Below are positions 24,100 to 34,853 of a stretch of 64,000 nt of DNA, piece after piece. The notes under the pieces were generated by a model. The model ran no database searches and had not been told where the DNA came from. It worked only from the letters and a program-made list of their open reading frames with translations. How positions within the stretch are numbered: position 1 is the first letter of the stretch; each line of letters begins with the position of its first letter. Position numbers and translations under genes: made by a program. Where the stretch lies: contig NC_064680.1 of assembly GCF_023278565.1 (NCBI RefSeq), forward strand, positions 620,001-684,000. Reading direction: 5' to 3'. Source of the stretch: Colletotrichum lupini. Taxonomy: Eukaryota > Ascomycota > Sordariomycetes > Glomerellales > Glomerellaceae.

Positions 24100-24104
24100 C
24101 CAGT

Positions 24105-24978
24105 GCCCCTTTTTCTCTATCGATGAATTTTCCATACCAACGAAATTTTTCTTTTCTATTTTTTGACACGGGAAATCCCACCAACAGGCACAACCATGCG
24201 TCCAGAATACGCAGCTGAGGGAGACGTGGATTCCAAGCAGCAACCGAATTTTAGTGTGCTAGAGGCTCCGCGTGATGGAAATATCTTAGGCATGCTGCGT
24301 TGGAACCGCCCTTGATAGCACTATTAGACGGAGACCGATGACTTCATAACTGGACGCCGTTGCTCCAAGTTCCAACCAACTTGAAAGCTTAGCCATCCCA
24401 TCGCTGCCGCTGATCCCCCATGACAAGTGGGTATCATCCACCGCCATGTGCTCTGACGTCGCTAAGACTCTCTCCATTACTACATCGGCATTCTCGGCGC
24501 GTCCACTGTTTACAACGTCAGTTCGCTGTCACGTCAAGTCTGCCCCGCGCGCCATGCCCGTGATGGCTTCGGCTTTAGGTAGTGGGTTGAACTAAATGCA
24601 CGTTTCTTTGTCTCTCTAGTCAGCCATCATTTCTCCTACAACATGCAACAAAAACATGATGGTCGATATCAAGAGTAAGAGGGTCTGTGGCTATCAGCCT
24701 GTGCCACCAGGCTCTGCTAGTGCCGTCAATCCTGAGATCTGGTTGCCTTGGCTGGTGAAATTATCACAATAATTTCAACTTTATGAAGGACGCGAAGACG
24801 AGGCTTCGCGACATGTGGAGAATAAAGAGAATGTATACTAAACGAACGATCTATTATAACCAGAAATCAAACCACTTTTTCAGATTCTACTTCCTAAGAA
24901 AAAACGCCATTCCAGACTCAAAGAGCTGCCGAGCCTTGAGGTATCGTGTCTCACCATGCGCATCCCTAACACATCCCA
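24105..24978. other. Intergenic region after the TIR block
   Basis: About 0.9 kb of normal composition with no convincing gene; only frames of about 60-70 codons without domains. It includes the 3' flank of the Cys-rich hypothetical gene. Confidence 0.4.
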
Positions 24979-25611
24979 CTAGTTGGAGTTATCGCTGACG
25001 TCGCCATCGTACCCCCCGTCTGTCTCTTCGTTGCATGTGTCAATGATGGCATGCTCAGCCTCCTGGCACTGCGTCGACATCCCACACAGGATAGCAGCCA
25101 CGCGGTACTCACAAAGCTCATCATCACTACACTCGCCAACCGCGCAACAGGTCCAATCACTCGTAAAATACTTCTCCTTGGGGGGAGACTCTGTTGAGGA
25201 CTCAGTGGAAGACTCAGCAGGAAAGGTCCGCGGGCGGGCGTTGAATTGAGGGAAGTTACCTGGACAGTCGCTGAGGGTATGGTTCTGGGCATGGCCTGCG
25301 TTACAACATTCCTTGCATTGGATGAGGAAGCCGGCGCGCTGCGAAGCCTTACGCGAGACGGCGTGGGAAAGGCATAGCTGGAATGTGTTAGCGCTTGCCA
25401 CATCGGGGCACTCATCTGGGTAGATCGTCATGAGCGGAAGACCAAGCAGAGTGCCATTTGTGCGGTACCCCATCTGCTTTGCCTTTTCGCAGAGGTGATA
25501 AAGAGGCTCTGGCGTTGATGTGAGACGCAGCAGTGGAAGACGGATGTCGTTTTTCTCAGAGAGGCAATTCTTTGTGCAACAGACAATCAAAATCTCGGTT
25601 TCTTGACACAT
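24979..25611 (-). CDS. Cysteine-rich hypothetical protein
   Basis: A single uninterrupted frame of 210 residues from a clear ATG. It holds about 19 cysteines in small clusters (VCCTKNC, CKECCNAGH, WTCCAVGECSDDELC), a Ser/Glu-rich linker at about 130-145 and an acidic tail (GGYDGDVSDNSN). No signal peptide is evident. CxxC-type spacing suggests metal binding or disulfides, but no known zinc-finger pattern fits. No family recognised. An overlapping 149-codon frame on the same strand is an artefact of composition. Confidence 0.55.
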   Translation of the reverse strand: MCQETEILIVCCTKNCLSEKNDIRLPLLRLTSTPEPLYHLCEKAKQMGYRTNGTLLGLPLMTIYPDECPDVASANTFQLCLSHAVSRKASQRAGFLIQCKECCNAGHAQNHTLSDCPGNFPQFNARPRTFPAESSTESSTESPPKEKYFTSDWTCCAVGECSDDELCEYRVAAILCGMSTQCQEAEHAIIDTCNEETDGGYDGDVSDNSN

Positions 25612-26171
25612 TTTGTTGAAGGAGGAGTTTTGTTAGTGGGGTTGCGAGTGGATCGGATTATGACGATTATCTTGGAAGTATGGCGAGCGTGCTTGCTGTG
25701 GATGTAGACAATGATATTTGGGAGATACTGAGAACATGAAACTTGGCCACGAGGAAGGCCGAAGTATTCGCTGGATATATACGCGTTGTGAAGCCGAGTT
25801 GGGTGCTTTGATTGAGTTTAGTACCACTGAAACGAGATGGAATAGTACAAAGCTGAACATCGAGACAAACAAACCTCAAGGCAACCAAAGCCGACATGAT
25901 GCAGTCAAAGACTTGACAACAATGCAAGAGAACCTGCCTACAATGCTCAAGGTTCAATGTGCCCTGAAAGGACATTTACAACTCTTGTCATCGGGCCTTA
26001 GACCCGAATAAAGAGCAAGACTCAAGAGGAACACAACAAGCTTGTATTAGGCACTAGAGAAACAGCCAGGCTCAATCAAGATATACCTGCATTTCGGGAT
26101 AAGGCTACGCCATACCCGAGAAGTTGTTTGAGAATATCAAGTTAGGCTAAACCAGTTGTTCAGGTATCGTA
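25612..26171. other. Intergenic region, no gene seen
   Basis: About 0.56 kb. A 97-codon plus-strand frame (25,718-26,011) and overlapping minus-strand frames exist but none has a domain. It lies upstream of the Cys-rich gene and downstream of the permease gene. Confidence 0.35.
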
Positions 26172-28101
26172 TTACAGCGTATACAGCCAGCCTTCCATGC
26201 CCTCATTCCTGCGGTGCCCTGCTTTTGCTGCTTTATTGCAGCGCCACAAGTAGACATCCATAATGATGATCATTGTAATGCTTACCATAGAGATCGCGAA
26301 AGTTGTCCAGATGCCGGTCTAAAATTCGAAATAGATGGTCAGAGAACAATGCGTCAAAACAGATTCTGGCAATGCATCAACTTACAGTGTAGTGAGGACT
26401 TTCTTTGGACATGAAAGCTGTGCTTGCGATAATGCCACCCAGGCCGCCTCCAATGAGACATGTTGCGCTTGAGACTGCGCGTTTTGAGTGTGAAGTAATG
26501 TTGTTTGCTTGGAAGGTAAGCACGCCAGGGACGCAAAACTGAAGAAACCCAATACCTATAGTAAGTAGAAGTAAAGTTAGTCGTAGTACCTTGTATAATC
26601 ACCTACAGCTCATACGAACAAACATACCAAGGAAAGCTCCAAAATAGCGAGCACCATTAGCTTTGCCGTAAACGGTGATCAACATGCCAACAGCAGTTAA
26701 AGCTTGATGGACTGCAATGATTGGCCCTCGAATCTTGTACTTGTCTCCAAGATAGCCGGAGATGTAGGCCACGATCGCTGCTAGAACGTAGGGAGGCGCA
26801 GAAAGAAGTTGCGCCTGGGTGCTGCTGAATCCCATGCCATTGCGAAGAATAATTGGGAGAAAGTAGGAGTACGCGTATCCAGGAAGTGTCGAAGCCATGA
26901 GATTGAACGCCCAAAAGTACAGCCTCCAGTCCTTGAGGTGATGCAGAATCTTGGCCAGATTAATTTGATCCTCCTCAGCATCGCCGCGATCTTGATTGAT
27001 ACGGGCAATGACGAACTCTTGCTCCGCCGGCTTCAGGAACTTGCCGGCCTGTGTCGGAAAGTCGATGATGATGAACCAGCCCAGAGCACACACAACCACG
27101 GTAATTGCGCCCTCGATGATGAAGATCCCTGTTATATTTGATGAGCACGATATTGCAATTCAAAAGACTTGTCAGGATCTCAACTTACAGCTCCAGCCGT
27201 TCAGTCCACTCTTTCCACGGAGAAGAGTCAGGACATATGCAAAGATTGCAGAGAAACCGCTAGCAAGGACAGAAAGGATCCAAAAACCAGAAAGTCTTTT
27301 CCCCACTTCAAAGCGTGTATACCAGCAAGTAATCAAATAAGTGCAGCCTGTTGAACTTCCAACGTTAAAATCTGTTTTCACCAAGACCTGGTGTCAAACC
27401 CTGACGGACGGTGACGGTACCTGGTAGAAAGCCTGCTTCCAATATTCCCAAAAGAGCTCGACAGACTGCCATAGCACCCCAGCTCTTGGTAAAGCCCATT
27501 CCGATCAGGACCACGCCAAAGCCTACACCGAGGAACGAAAGCCAGTTTGCGGGTCCTGCCTTTGGCAATACGAGATTCTGTTACAGCGGTCAGCTAAAGT
27601 CTCCATCACAAGTGAAACCACACCTGGGTCGTACACTGGGTATTTCGAAGAGACTAGTGAATTCGTCAGCATTCTTTGATCACTGCTGGGACATCTTGAA
27701 GGGACGGACATATATGCAACAAAGAATACCATCACAATGACAGTGTATCTATTTCCCACAGCCAGCCCCAGATCTTCCTGCATGCCCGCAACCAAGGCAA
27801 GGCCGAGATTCGTTCGATCGATGAGGGAAATCGAGTACATTATGCCTAGAATCGGAAGTAGACGAATATCGATGCGACGGCTGAGTTCGTAGTTAGCATT
27901 TTTTAGTTGCGTACGATGGACCCGTCAGGTAACTTACATGACTTTCTGCTGCTCGGCCTCGGTGAGTCCACAGATCTGGCCGACATCTCGTGCCTTCACA
28001 TCCTCCACGTGAGTTGAATCATGAGTCTTTTCGTCAATGGTACGAGTGCCAAACTCTTCATCTCCTTGGTGAAGGTCGCCAGAGGCTCTTCGTTGCTCCA
28101 T
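26172..28101 (-). CDS. MFS permease, Dal5/allantoate-type anion:cation symporter family
   Basis: Eight exons: 28101-27938, 27880-27710, 27653-27635, 27577-27421, 27347-27189, 27128-26628, 26555-26386, 26318-26172. They form one 495-residue frame with 12 likely membrane spans. Diagnostic motifs are RRIDIRLLPILG before helix 1, ISLIDRTNLGLA, AYILFEIPSN ending helix 2, CRALLGILEAGFLPG, SCWYTRFEVGKR-like TCWYTRFEVGKR after helix 5, and LTFQANNITSHSKRA. These mark the Dal5-type (ACS) family that imports allantoate, nicotinate, vitamins and other carboxylates. The third exon is only 19 nt and encodes the FEIP region; its flanking donors (GTCCGT and GTACGA) are weak but the frame and motif demand it. 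The C-terminal tail is cytoplasmic and basic. Substrate unknown. Confidence 0.93.
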
Positions 28102-29096
28102 TTTGATTGATATTTTCCTGATGAGTTGAGGTTGTAAGCAGATGAAGCAAGACACCCAAGTTCTGCTACAGCTCAAATCCGAGATCCATTGTACAAGACA
28201 TGCTGATCATTCTCTTAAGTATTCGCAGGGGTCTTCACCAGGAGTCATCGCCAAGACAGACATATCCATCAGAATGCGATGGTGACCTGTTTCCATCAAC
28301 CACCATGGGCCTAATCCAGGCCGAAGCAAGCCTCAAAGCAAGCCTCCATTTCGCTTGACACCTAGCAGCTCCGAGAGAAAGGTTGGATGCGGGGTAATCC
28401 GGGGTATTGCGGGGGACGTGGTCGCTTCCTGCACAACTAGCATCAAATCCGGACTCCCAGAACGTGCCTTGCGAGATGCAAAGTCTCATAAGCAGTCTGA
28501 TGATTCGCTGAACACCAATCATGAGAGTGGAGGGGGAGCGACGCCACTGAGTCAGGGCGCTAGAGTCAGAGTCGCAGACTCTCGGACCATGTGTCAGTAG
28601 CTCAACCTCCGCTCATCAACCGCACCTTAGCAACCGCTAGCTCAACGCCAGCCAAGAGTTGGTTATCCCTTTACTCGGGAGAAGAGACCCGGCATTCTGG
28701 CTCGCGAATGATGATGGCTTCAATACAGAAATCTAGCCCTTGGGCTGGTATGATTACGTGGTTAGTATGGGGTGCTGCATCGCAACCATTTGCTCTCGCA
28801 GCTGAGCACCACACAAACACCTTCCGAAAGTGCATGGGAGACTCCGGCTCGAATGGAAAACTGGGGAGCTCGCTTGGCATAGATGGTAAGATCCCTGCAG
28901 TGTTACCCAGCTCCACGAGGCAACTCATTCGCACTTCCCCTCGCATGCACTTGCGTTGATGAAATCTACGGGGCAATGAGTGTGGGAAATGGTTTATAAA
29001 GGTAGTAAGATGATGGCTGTTTGTCTCGAGAGGAGTCGGAATGAGAACCTTCCCCCAGTTGATATCCACTCTTGACCATTAGTGTTTCTATTCATC
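28102..29096. other. Divergent promoter region (permease / tannase)
   Basis: This 1-kb gap separates two divergently transcribed genes and holds both promoters. CGG/CCGG-type triplets near 28,375-28,420 would suit a zinc-cluster regulator. A TATA-like box precedes the esterase gene. Short frames inside show no domain. Confidence 0.4.
28993..29000 (+). promoter_or_regulatory. TATA-like box of the tannase gene
   Basis: TTTATAAA lies about 97 bp upstream of the chosen ATG, a normal core-promoter distance. Confidence 0.4.
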
Positions 29097-30677
29097 ATGA
29101 CAGTCTGGCTATTGTTGATGACATGGATCTTAGGTCAAAGGGTTCTGGGGCTGCCTTCCAAAGGCTGTGTTGATCCTCAACCGCTGACTTGCGACAAACT
29201 CGAGATACCGCCAATTGACGGCTTTAATGTCATAGTCACCGAGAGCAACGAGGTCCGCGACTATGTTTTACCTACTGACCCAACGTCGAAATTCGACTTT
29301 TGCAACTTTACTCTAGCACTCAATCACCATGGCGCAGACGACGTTGTGTTTGTGAGCATTTGGCTACCCTCTGAAGATACCTGGAACGGACGCTTTCTCG
29401 CCACTGGTGGTGGCGGTCTTGCTGCGGGTACCTTTGCCTCAGCTCTTGCTGGTCCCGTCTCCAAGGGATTTGCTGCTGGCTCGACGGATGCCGGGCTAAC
29501 GCTGAATCACACGATTGACGCGAACTCTGGTCAATGGGCTCTCAGAGCCAACGGCAGTATCAACGAGCCATTGATCGAAAACTTTGCCACGCGGTCCATC
29601 CATGAGATGGCACTTATCGGCAAAGAGGCAGTCAAGGCATTCTACGGTACCAAACCCCACCATTCTTACTACAGCGGCTGCTCCCAGGGTGGACGACAGG
29701 GCTACTTCGCTGCTCAATACGATCCGTATGACTTCGATGGCGTCCTGGCCAATGCCCCAGCCATCAACACACCTCAATTATCCCCTGCGGACTTTTGGCC
29801 ATCGGTGGTCATGGGCAACATTGCCGCACCACCACAGTGCGTTTTCCTGGAGTACCAAAAGGCAATCATTGCGGAGTGCGATCCACAGGATGGCGCAAAA
29901 GATGGCCTCATCTCAGCGCCCGAGAAGTGTCAGTTTGATACCAGCCAACTCATTGGGCAGAGCATCAACTGTACTGATACTGGTGGACCTGTCGTGATAA
30001 CGGAGGACTTTGCCGAAGTCATTGCGAAAACACTTGAAGGCTCAAGGACTACAACAGGCAACTTCTTGTGGTATGGAAATCCACCAGGCGCGCCCTTCAC
30101 CGGCCTCGCCAACACGAAGACGGTTGATGGTGTCACCGTGCCGGTGCCATTCGCCGCGGCTGAAGCATGGATGCGATATTTCGTAGCACAGGACCCGGAT
30201 CTCGACACCGCATCTCTCACGTTCGCAGAGTTTGAGGATATCTTCAACGAGTCTGTGGCAAAGTACACGAAGCCTTTTGGATCCGATGATTTCGATCTCA
30301 CGGAGTTCAAGCAAGCGGGCGGGAAGCTGTTGACTTGGCATGGCATGGGTGATCCGCTCATCACCCATCTCGGGACGACACTTTTCTGGGACAGACTTGA
30401 AGAGAGGGTGGGTGGCGTGGAATCTCTGAAGAGCTTCTATCGGCTGTTCTTGGCGCCGGGGGCGGGACATTGCGGTGGTGGGTACGGCCCCGTTCCCGTT
30501 GAGCCGCTCTTTGTTCTCATCGACTGGGTCGAAACTGGCAAGGCCCCAGATACTTTGTTTGCTGTGACGACGCAGGATGGTATTAACACGACTCGGAACC
30601 TGTGTCCTTACCCCCAGTCTATCAAGTACAAAGGAAGCGGAGACGTGAAGGATGCCATGAGCTTCACATGCGAGTGA
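29097..30677 (+). CDS. Secreted tannase / feruloyl esterase family protein
   Basis: Intronless gene of 526 residues with a hydrophobic signal peptide (about 2-18). It has the full tannase-family core: GCSQGG with the nucleophile Ser196, GMGDPLI with Asp419 and GAGHCGGG with His458. Cysteines beside the Ser (195) and the His (459) can form the family's CS-D-HC disulfide that supports the triad. An WNGRFLATGGGG block occurs near residue 97. Members split gallate esters of tannins or feruloyl esters of plant cell walls; which of these it prefers cannot be told from sequence. The upstream GTG in frame at 29,082 is not a eukaryotic start, so ATG 29,097 is used. The gene converges with the bZIP gene 128 bp downstream. 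Confidence 0.93.
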   Translation: MTVWLLLMTWILGQRVLGLPSKGCVDPQPLTCDKLEIPPIDGFNVIVTESNEVRDYVLPTDPTSKFDFCNFTLALNHHGADDVVFVSIWLPSEDTWNGRFLATGGGGLAAGTFASALAGPVSKGFAAGSTDAGLTLNHTIDANSGQWALRANGSINEPLIENFATRSIHEMALIGKEAVKAFYGTKPHHSYYSGCSQGGRQGYFAAQYDPYDFDGVLANAPAINTPQLSPADFWPSVVMGNIAAPPQCVFLEYQKAIIAECDPQDGAKDGLISAPEKCQFDTSQLIGQSINCTDTGGPVVITEDFAEVIAKTLEGSRTTTGNFLWYGNPPGAPFTGLANTKTVDGVTVPVPFAAAEAWMRYFVAQDPDLDTASLTFAEFEDIFNESVAKYTKPFGSDDFDLTEFKQAGGKLLTWHGMGDPLITHLGTTLFWDRLEERVGGVESLKSFYRLFLAPGAGHCGGGYGPVPVEPLFVLIDWVETGKAPDTLFAVTTQDGINTTRNLCPYPQSIKYKGSGDVKDAMSFTCE

Positions 30678-30805
30678 AAGGTGAGGACTCATGGTGAGCG
30701 AGGGGCGGCAAATCTCGACCATGGGTACAGTTCCCGCATGTCTGTGGTAGACTGTTCTTGTGTACTAAGTAATTCACATCGGCTAACGGGAACACTGAAA
30801 TCTAC

Positions 30806-32434
30806 TTATGTGCCTGAAGGATTTGAGAGTAGAAAGTCACCTGCTGGCCAGTTTTGTACTGTTGCCAGGCTCAGCATGTCCATGTCAGAATTCCTTCTAC
30901 TTCGCGGAGAGCTTCCAGTCTCTAGTTCTTTGACCCTTCCACTTTGTCGTAGCCTGCTCTCTCGAGCATCTTTCCAAGTTAAAAGTCTTGGCACTTCTTG
31001 ATATGCTGGGATGTCGGCATACATCTCCGGGAATTGGTTGAAAAAGTCTGACGACATGGTCCAGGAGTTGATGTCACGGATCCTGTCCTCGAACTCTGGG
31101 GCCACACAGTATCGTCTTGTCTCGATGTTTCGCCGGTAGCAATCACGGAACTCAAAAGGCCACATGATTCGGAAGCTGCTTGCGAATACCTCCCAGAACA
31201 GGTTCGAACAGTACTGATGTTGTGAAAACACAAAGCGCTCTCGAACACCTGGCCTATTTTAGGAAGCGGGGAAAAGGTAAGTAACTTTTTATCGATGGAA
31301 ATTCAATCATTGACAGAAGCAGGACTTACCAGACGAAGAAGTCTATTGCAGAAGAGTGAGGTAGTGATTGAGATGGTCTTTAGATATTTGTCAGAGCATT
31401 TTTCACAAGAACAATCGGCCGAATCCACCGGCTTACCTGCTAAGATACCATGCTGGTAACTTGGCGCATTGTTCGACTGTGGGCTCGGCTTGGTATCGGA
31501 GGAGGCGGTGCATGAGTCTCAGGATAGCAAGCCGTTCGGTATCCGGGCAGTTTCTGAACTGGAGCGTATCGGTCTGACGGAGTCTTCTCCACAAGGGCGG
31601 TAGTTTCCCTGATCTTTCGACGGCATCCCATCCTTCTAAGATGACGCGGACCGGAATGTCGTCGCTCATCTCGTCCTCCATAGCCAGAACACTCCTGGAC
31701 AGCATTTCGCTGGCGCCAAGAGCTTCGTTTGCGGATCTCCATAAACTTGTTGTCGATAAACCCGGGCTTTGAGGATCTTGTCTTGATCCTAAACACTCAC
31801 AGGCACTGTCTGGCTCCGGCACGATCACACCATCGCCTTGATGTCGAGACGGAGGGGAGTCGGGTAGACATTCCAGATTAGGGTTCCCTGCCAGGGCGAG
31901 GCTAGGTGGAGCGGGAACTCTGTTGGCCAGTTCCGTCTCTGTCGCAAGAGTATGACCGGTTACGTCAGATACTGGGAGTCCCCAACTTATGGCGGAGATG
32001 CCAGGGGTGAAGACGTCTAAGGGCATATCTTCGACCTCAATATCAAAAGCGTTTGAACTCTCATGAGCGCCCGGCCACGGCTGACAGTTAGAAGCCGTAG
32101 CCTCAGGTTGTGATGCTCGGTCCTGCAAAGTATCGGCACGTTCGCCTTCTCGGTGGACTTGAATGGTTGTCTCAAGTGAGGAGAGTGTTTTCGACAGGGT
32201 GTCTCTTTGTCTCGTCATGTCAGATAGCTGGTTCATCAAGCTGGCGATCTTTGCGCTCTGTTCTTGCTCGCTCATAGCCTGGATAGTCGCTTCTAGGTAG
32301 GCAATGCGATTCTTGTTCCGTTCTCGGGCAGCTCGCTGTGCACGTCGGTCCAATTCCCTCATCTTCGCGCGACGAGACGCGGCGTCGTCGGCCGCAGGAA
32401 TGGGTGTCGCCGAGCTTATCTGTTGCGTTGCCAT
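30806..32434 (-). CDS. bZIP transcription factor with DUF3425-type C-terminus
   Basis: Three exons, 32434-31437, 31377-31330 and 31253-30806, with 59- and 76-bp introns, give 497 residues. The N-terminus carries a basic region (RELDRRAQRAARERNKNRI, about 26-44) followed by a leucine-type coiled coil to about residue 90. The C-terminal 170 residues contain the DUF3425 pattern: LPHSSAIDFFVWPGVRERF, then YCSNLFWEVFASSFRIMWPF, and INSWTMSSDFFNQFPEMYAD. Such proteins are nuclear regulators found only in moulds, often near metabolic genes. The basic region has Asp where classical bZIPs have the DNA-contacting Asn, as in several DUF3425 relatives. A longer in-frame start at 32,674 gives a hydrophobic, unlikely N-terminus. 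It may regulate the adjacent tannase (inference). Confidence 0.88.
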
Positions 32435-34648
32435 CGCCACTCGCTGCCACGGTGGCTGGAGGTGCTGTTCACGATGCGTCTGTTGCAATATTGCAATGGT
32501 TACAATGGGACGAAGGTGGTTGGACGACGCAGAAGCAGCCTTGGACTCAATTTGGGGGCCACCCTGAATCCGGGGGAGCAACAGCAGAATGCGGGGGACC
32601 CCGGCAAGCATGTAGTCTTTGTTAGTCATCACACACATTGTGAGAGTTGTTTTGAGCACGAGAAGGGCTATCAATAAGCTAGTGTTGTGGAATTGGCCGA
32701 TCTGTATCTACGAGATGGCCTTTCTCTTGGCGCAGGGCTTGAACCCAACATCAGTCGACACTAGTGTCAATGGTGTCAATCAAATGGGTTAGAGCATTTG
32801 AACAGGAAAGCAGAGGCTGAAAACACTCTGCAGATTTATGTTCCTTGGCTCAGACCAGGGCCAGGAACAACGGCGTCAACGGCAACACCATGATTCGCAA
32901 GAGACTTCCTGAGGGAAAAGTCGGAGGCCGGAGGGTTTTCGTCGACACCAAAAAGCACCTTACGTTACGTGTCGGATTATGCCAGAGCATTTCTTACAGG
33001 GCATACCCCAAATGACCTTTCGTGGTTGATGGTGAGACTTTTGCCTCTTCAGCTCCAGGCGGAAGGTGTCCTAGGTATGCCCATGAACCCGATCTCAAGG
33101 ATGCTTGCGTGTAATTTGACTTCAGATGTTCGGACGTCTGTGAGCCTGTCAGTGTCACTGCAGAGGTGAAACCAAGATCCAAGCATGTGGTGTTCGCCCG
33201 CCTTTATTTTAAGCTTCAGGGCCGCGAGTGATCGCGCAGATAAGAACTCTATTGTGATGCATTTACAATCTTGATTAGCAGTTGTTCATTCCTCTTTATT
33301 CAGAGCTTCGTCACCCCCCCCCCCCCCCCCCCCCCCAACATTAGAGCAATCCTTCACAGGGAAAGAGGCAACATCTTTGAGTGTTTAAGAAACAAAGGAG
33401 TTCCTTATAATAGGTGTTTTCATTGTTCTACTCGGGTAATATCCTGGATAACGAGAACGAGCCGCCTGTTGCCAGAGCGGATCCTCGTGGAGGCAACAGA
33501 TGGAGAATTGGGGTTTCGCACCGGGTTTCATCAACACCGGCATCGCAGGCCCGATGGAGTGTTGGCTGTGGCAGGACCAGGGCGTTGCAAGTGTTCACAC
33601 TGGCGACAGATGCACGGTCATCGCTGTATTGAGCCAGAAAACAAAGCCGCCCCTTTTGTCTATCCAGACTCTTTTAGTCTGAGGGTAATTCTGTCTGAAT
33701 AATTTGATGCTGTAATTCTTGCGAGTAAGAGTTTCCCGACAACGTCGTGTTTTCTTGTCCTCATAACGATGAACTGTTTTACGTATTGAGCGGCGAGTTA
33801 CACACACCTCCTGGCCATAACTCGAGGCTGACATATGGCACTGGAAAGCAATCGGCTTGATCCAGATTTGACTTGTGGAATCGGATCAGGACCATGACGA
33901 GGGTCCGCAGCCAGCTACTCACATGTCCTCAAATAGGACATCTGCCGAGGACTGGAACATGTAAGTCGCAGCATCGAACCTTTTTCGAACTTCTGGCCAG
34001 GATAATCCGGGAGCCATCTCTCAATTATCATCCAAGCTGGGCCACTGGCCCTAGATGTCTTCCTGGACTTACTGCTGTCTAATGCATTCAGAATACGATT
34101 GGCAGAGTTTTAAGTTTCGGGCGACTATGTTACAGTGCTGTAAATTGAGTACAACGCAGAAACATACTTTGAGACAATAGGATCGCCCAAAGTTGTCTTT
34201 CTTCCCTTAGCTCTCATCTTCTTGGACAGAAACAAGAGCTTCCAAGTGGAATCATAGTTTCCGAGGTACCAAAAAGATAGGGTATATAAAGCGAATCGAT
34301 GACATCGAAGCACTAAGACATTATGTCAAACGGTGAATGTTTCTTGGTTATTCGCTGATGGCTATGTTCGATGCATGGTGAGTTTTTAATTCAACTAGTA
34401 CTGAGTCTGAATTGTATGGTGACTTGAACTTCCACGTTGTCATGGAGATTCGTTAGTTGTCGCTGCTGTATACATATTTTGCTACAGGCTACCAGATGTA
34501 CAAGCGAGCCCGGCCGAAAAGTTGGACCCACGAGAGTGGAAACTAATCATGCGATAGATCCGGGGTCTAGTTGCAGTTCTATAGTTGAAATCTCTCATCT
34601 GTGCACTTCTTAGCGCCTGATGTTGGGTGTCTCTTGGCTGTTGGTCGT
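32435..34648. other. Intergenic region upstream of the bZIP gene and copia copy B
   Basis: 2.2 kb of normal composition without RIP. It includes a 23-C homopolymer at 33,314-33,336. A 60-codon frame at 33,500-33,682 (starting MENWGFAPGF) reads rather protein-like but lacks any family match. The rest shows nothing supportable. Confidence 0.4.
33314..33336 (+). repeat. Poly-C homopolymer (C23)
   Basis: Twenty-three consecutive C residues in otherwise mixed sequence. Length may be imprecise because such tracts are hard to sequence. Confidence 0.85.
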
Positions 34649-34853
34649 TGTCGGATTGGAAGTCCAATTCGACCGCGGCATACAGCCGACTGCGCAGGGG
34701 CCAATTGGGGGCCCTATTTACGATTATCGTAGCTAGCCCAACCTACGGTTAGAACCTCCTTTTTATACCTACTACGCAGATATTTATATAGTTTAATTAA
34801 TCTCTTTATTAACTACGGTTCGAACTAACTACCCTATAATAGGGATATTAATA
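34649..34853 (+). repeat. 5' LTR of copia copy B
   Basis: 205 bp starting TGTCGGATTGGAAG. The first 70 bp still carry many TG and CA dinucleotides, unlike the rest of the element. Confidence 0.92.
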
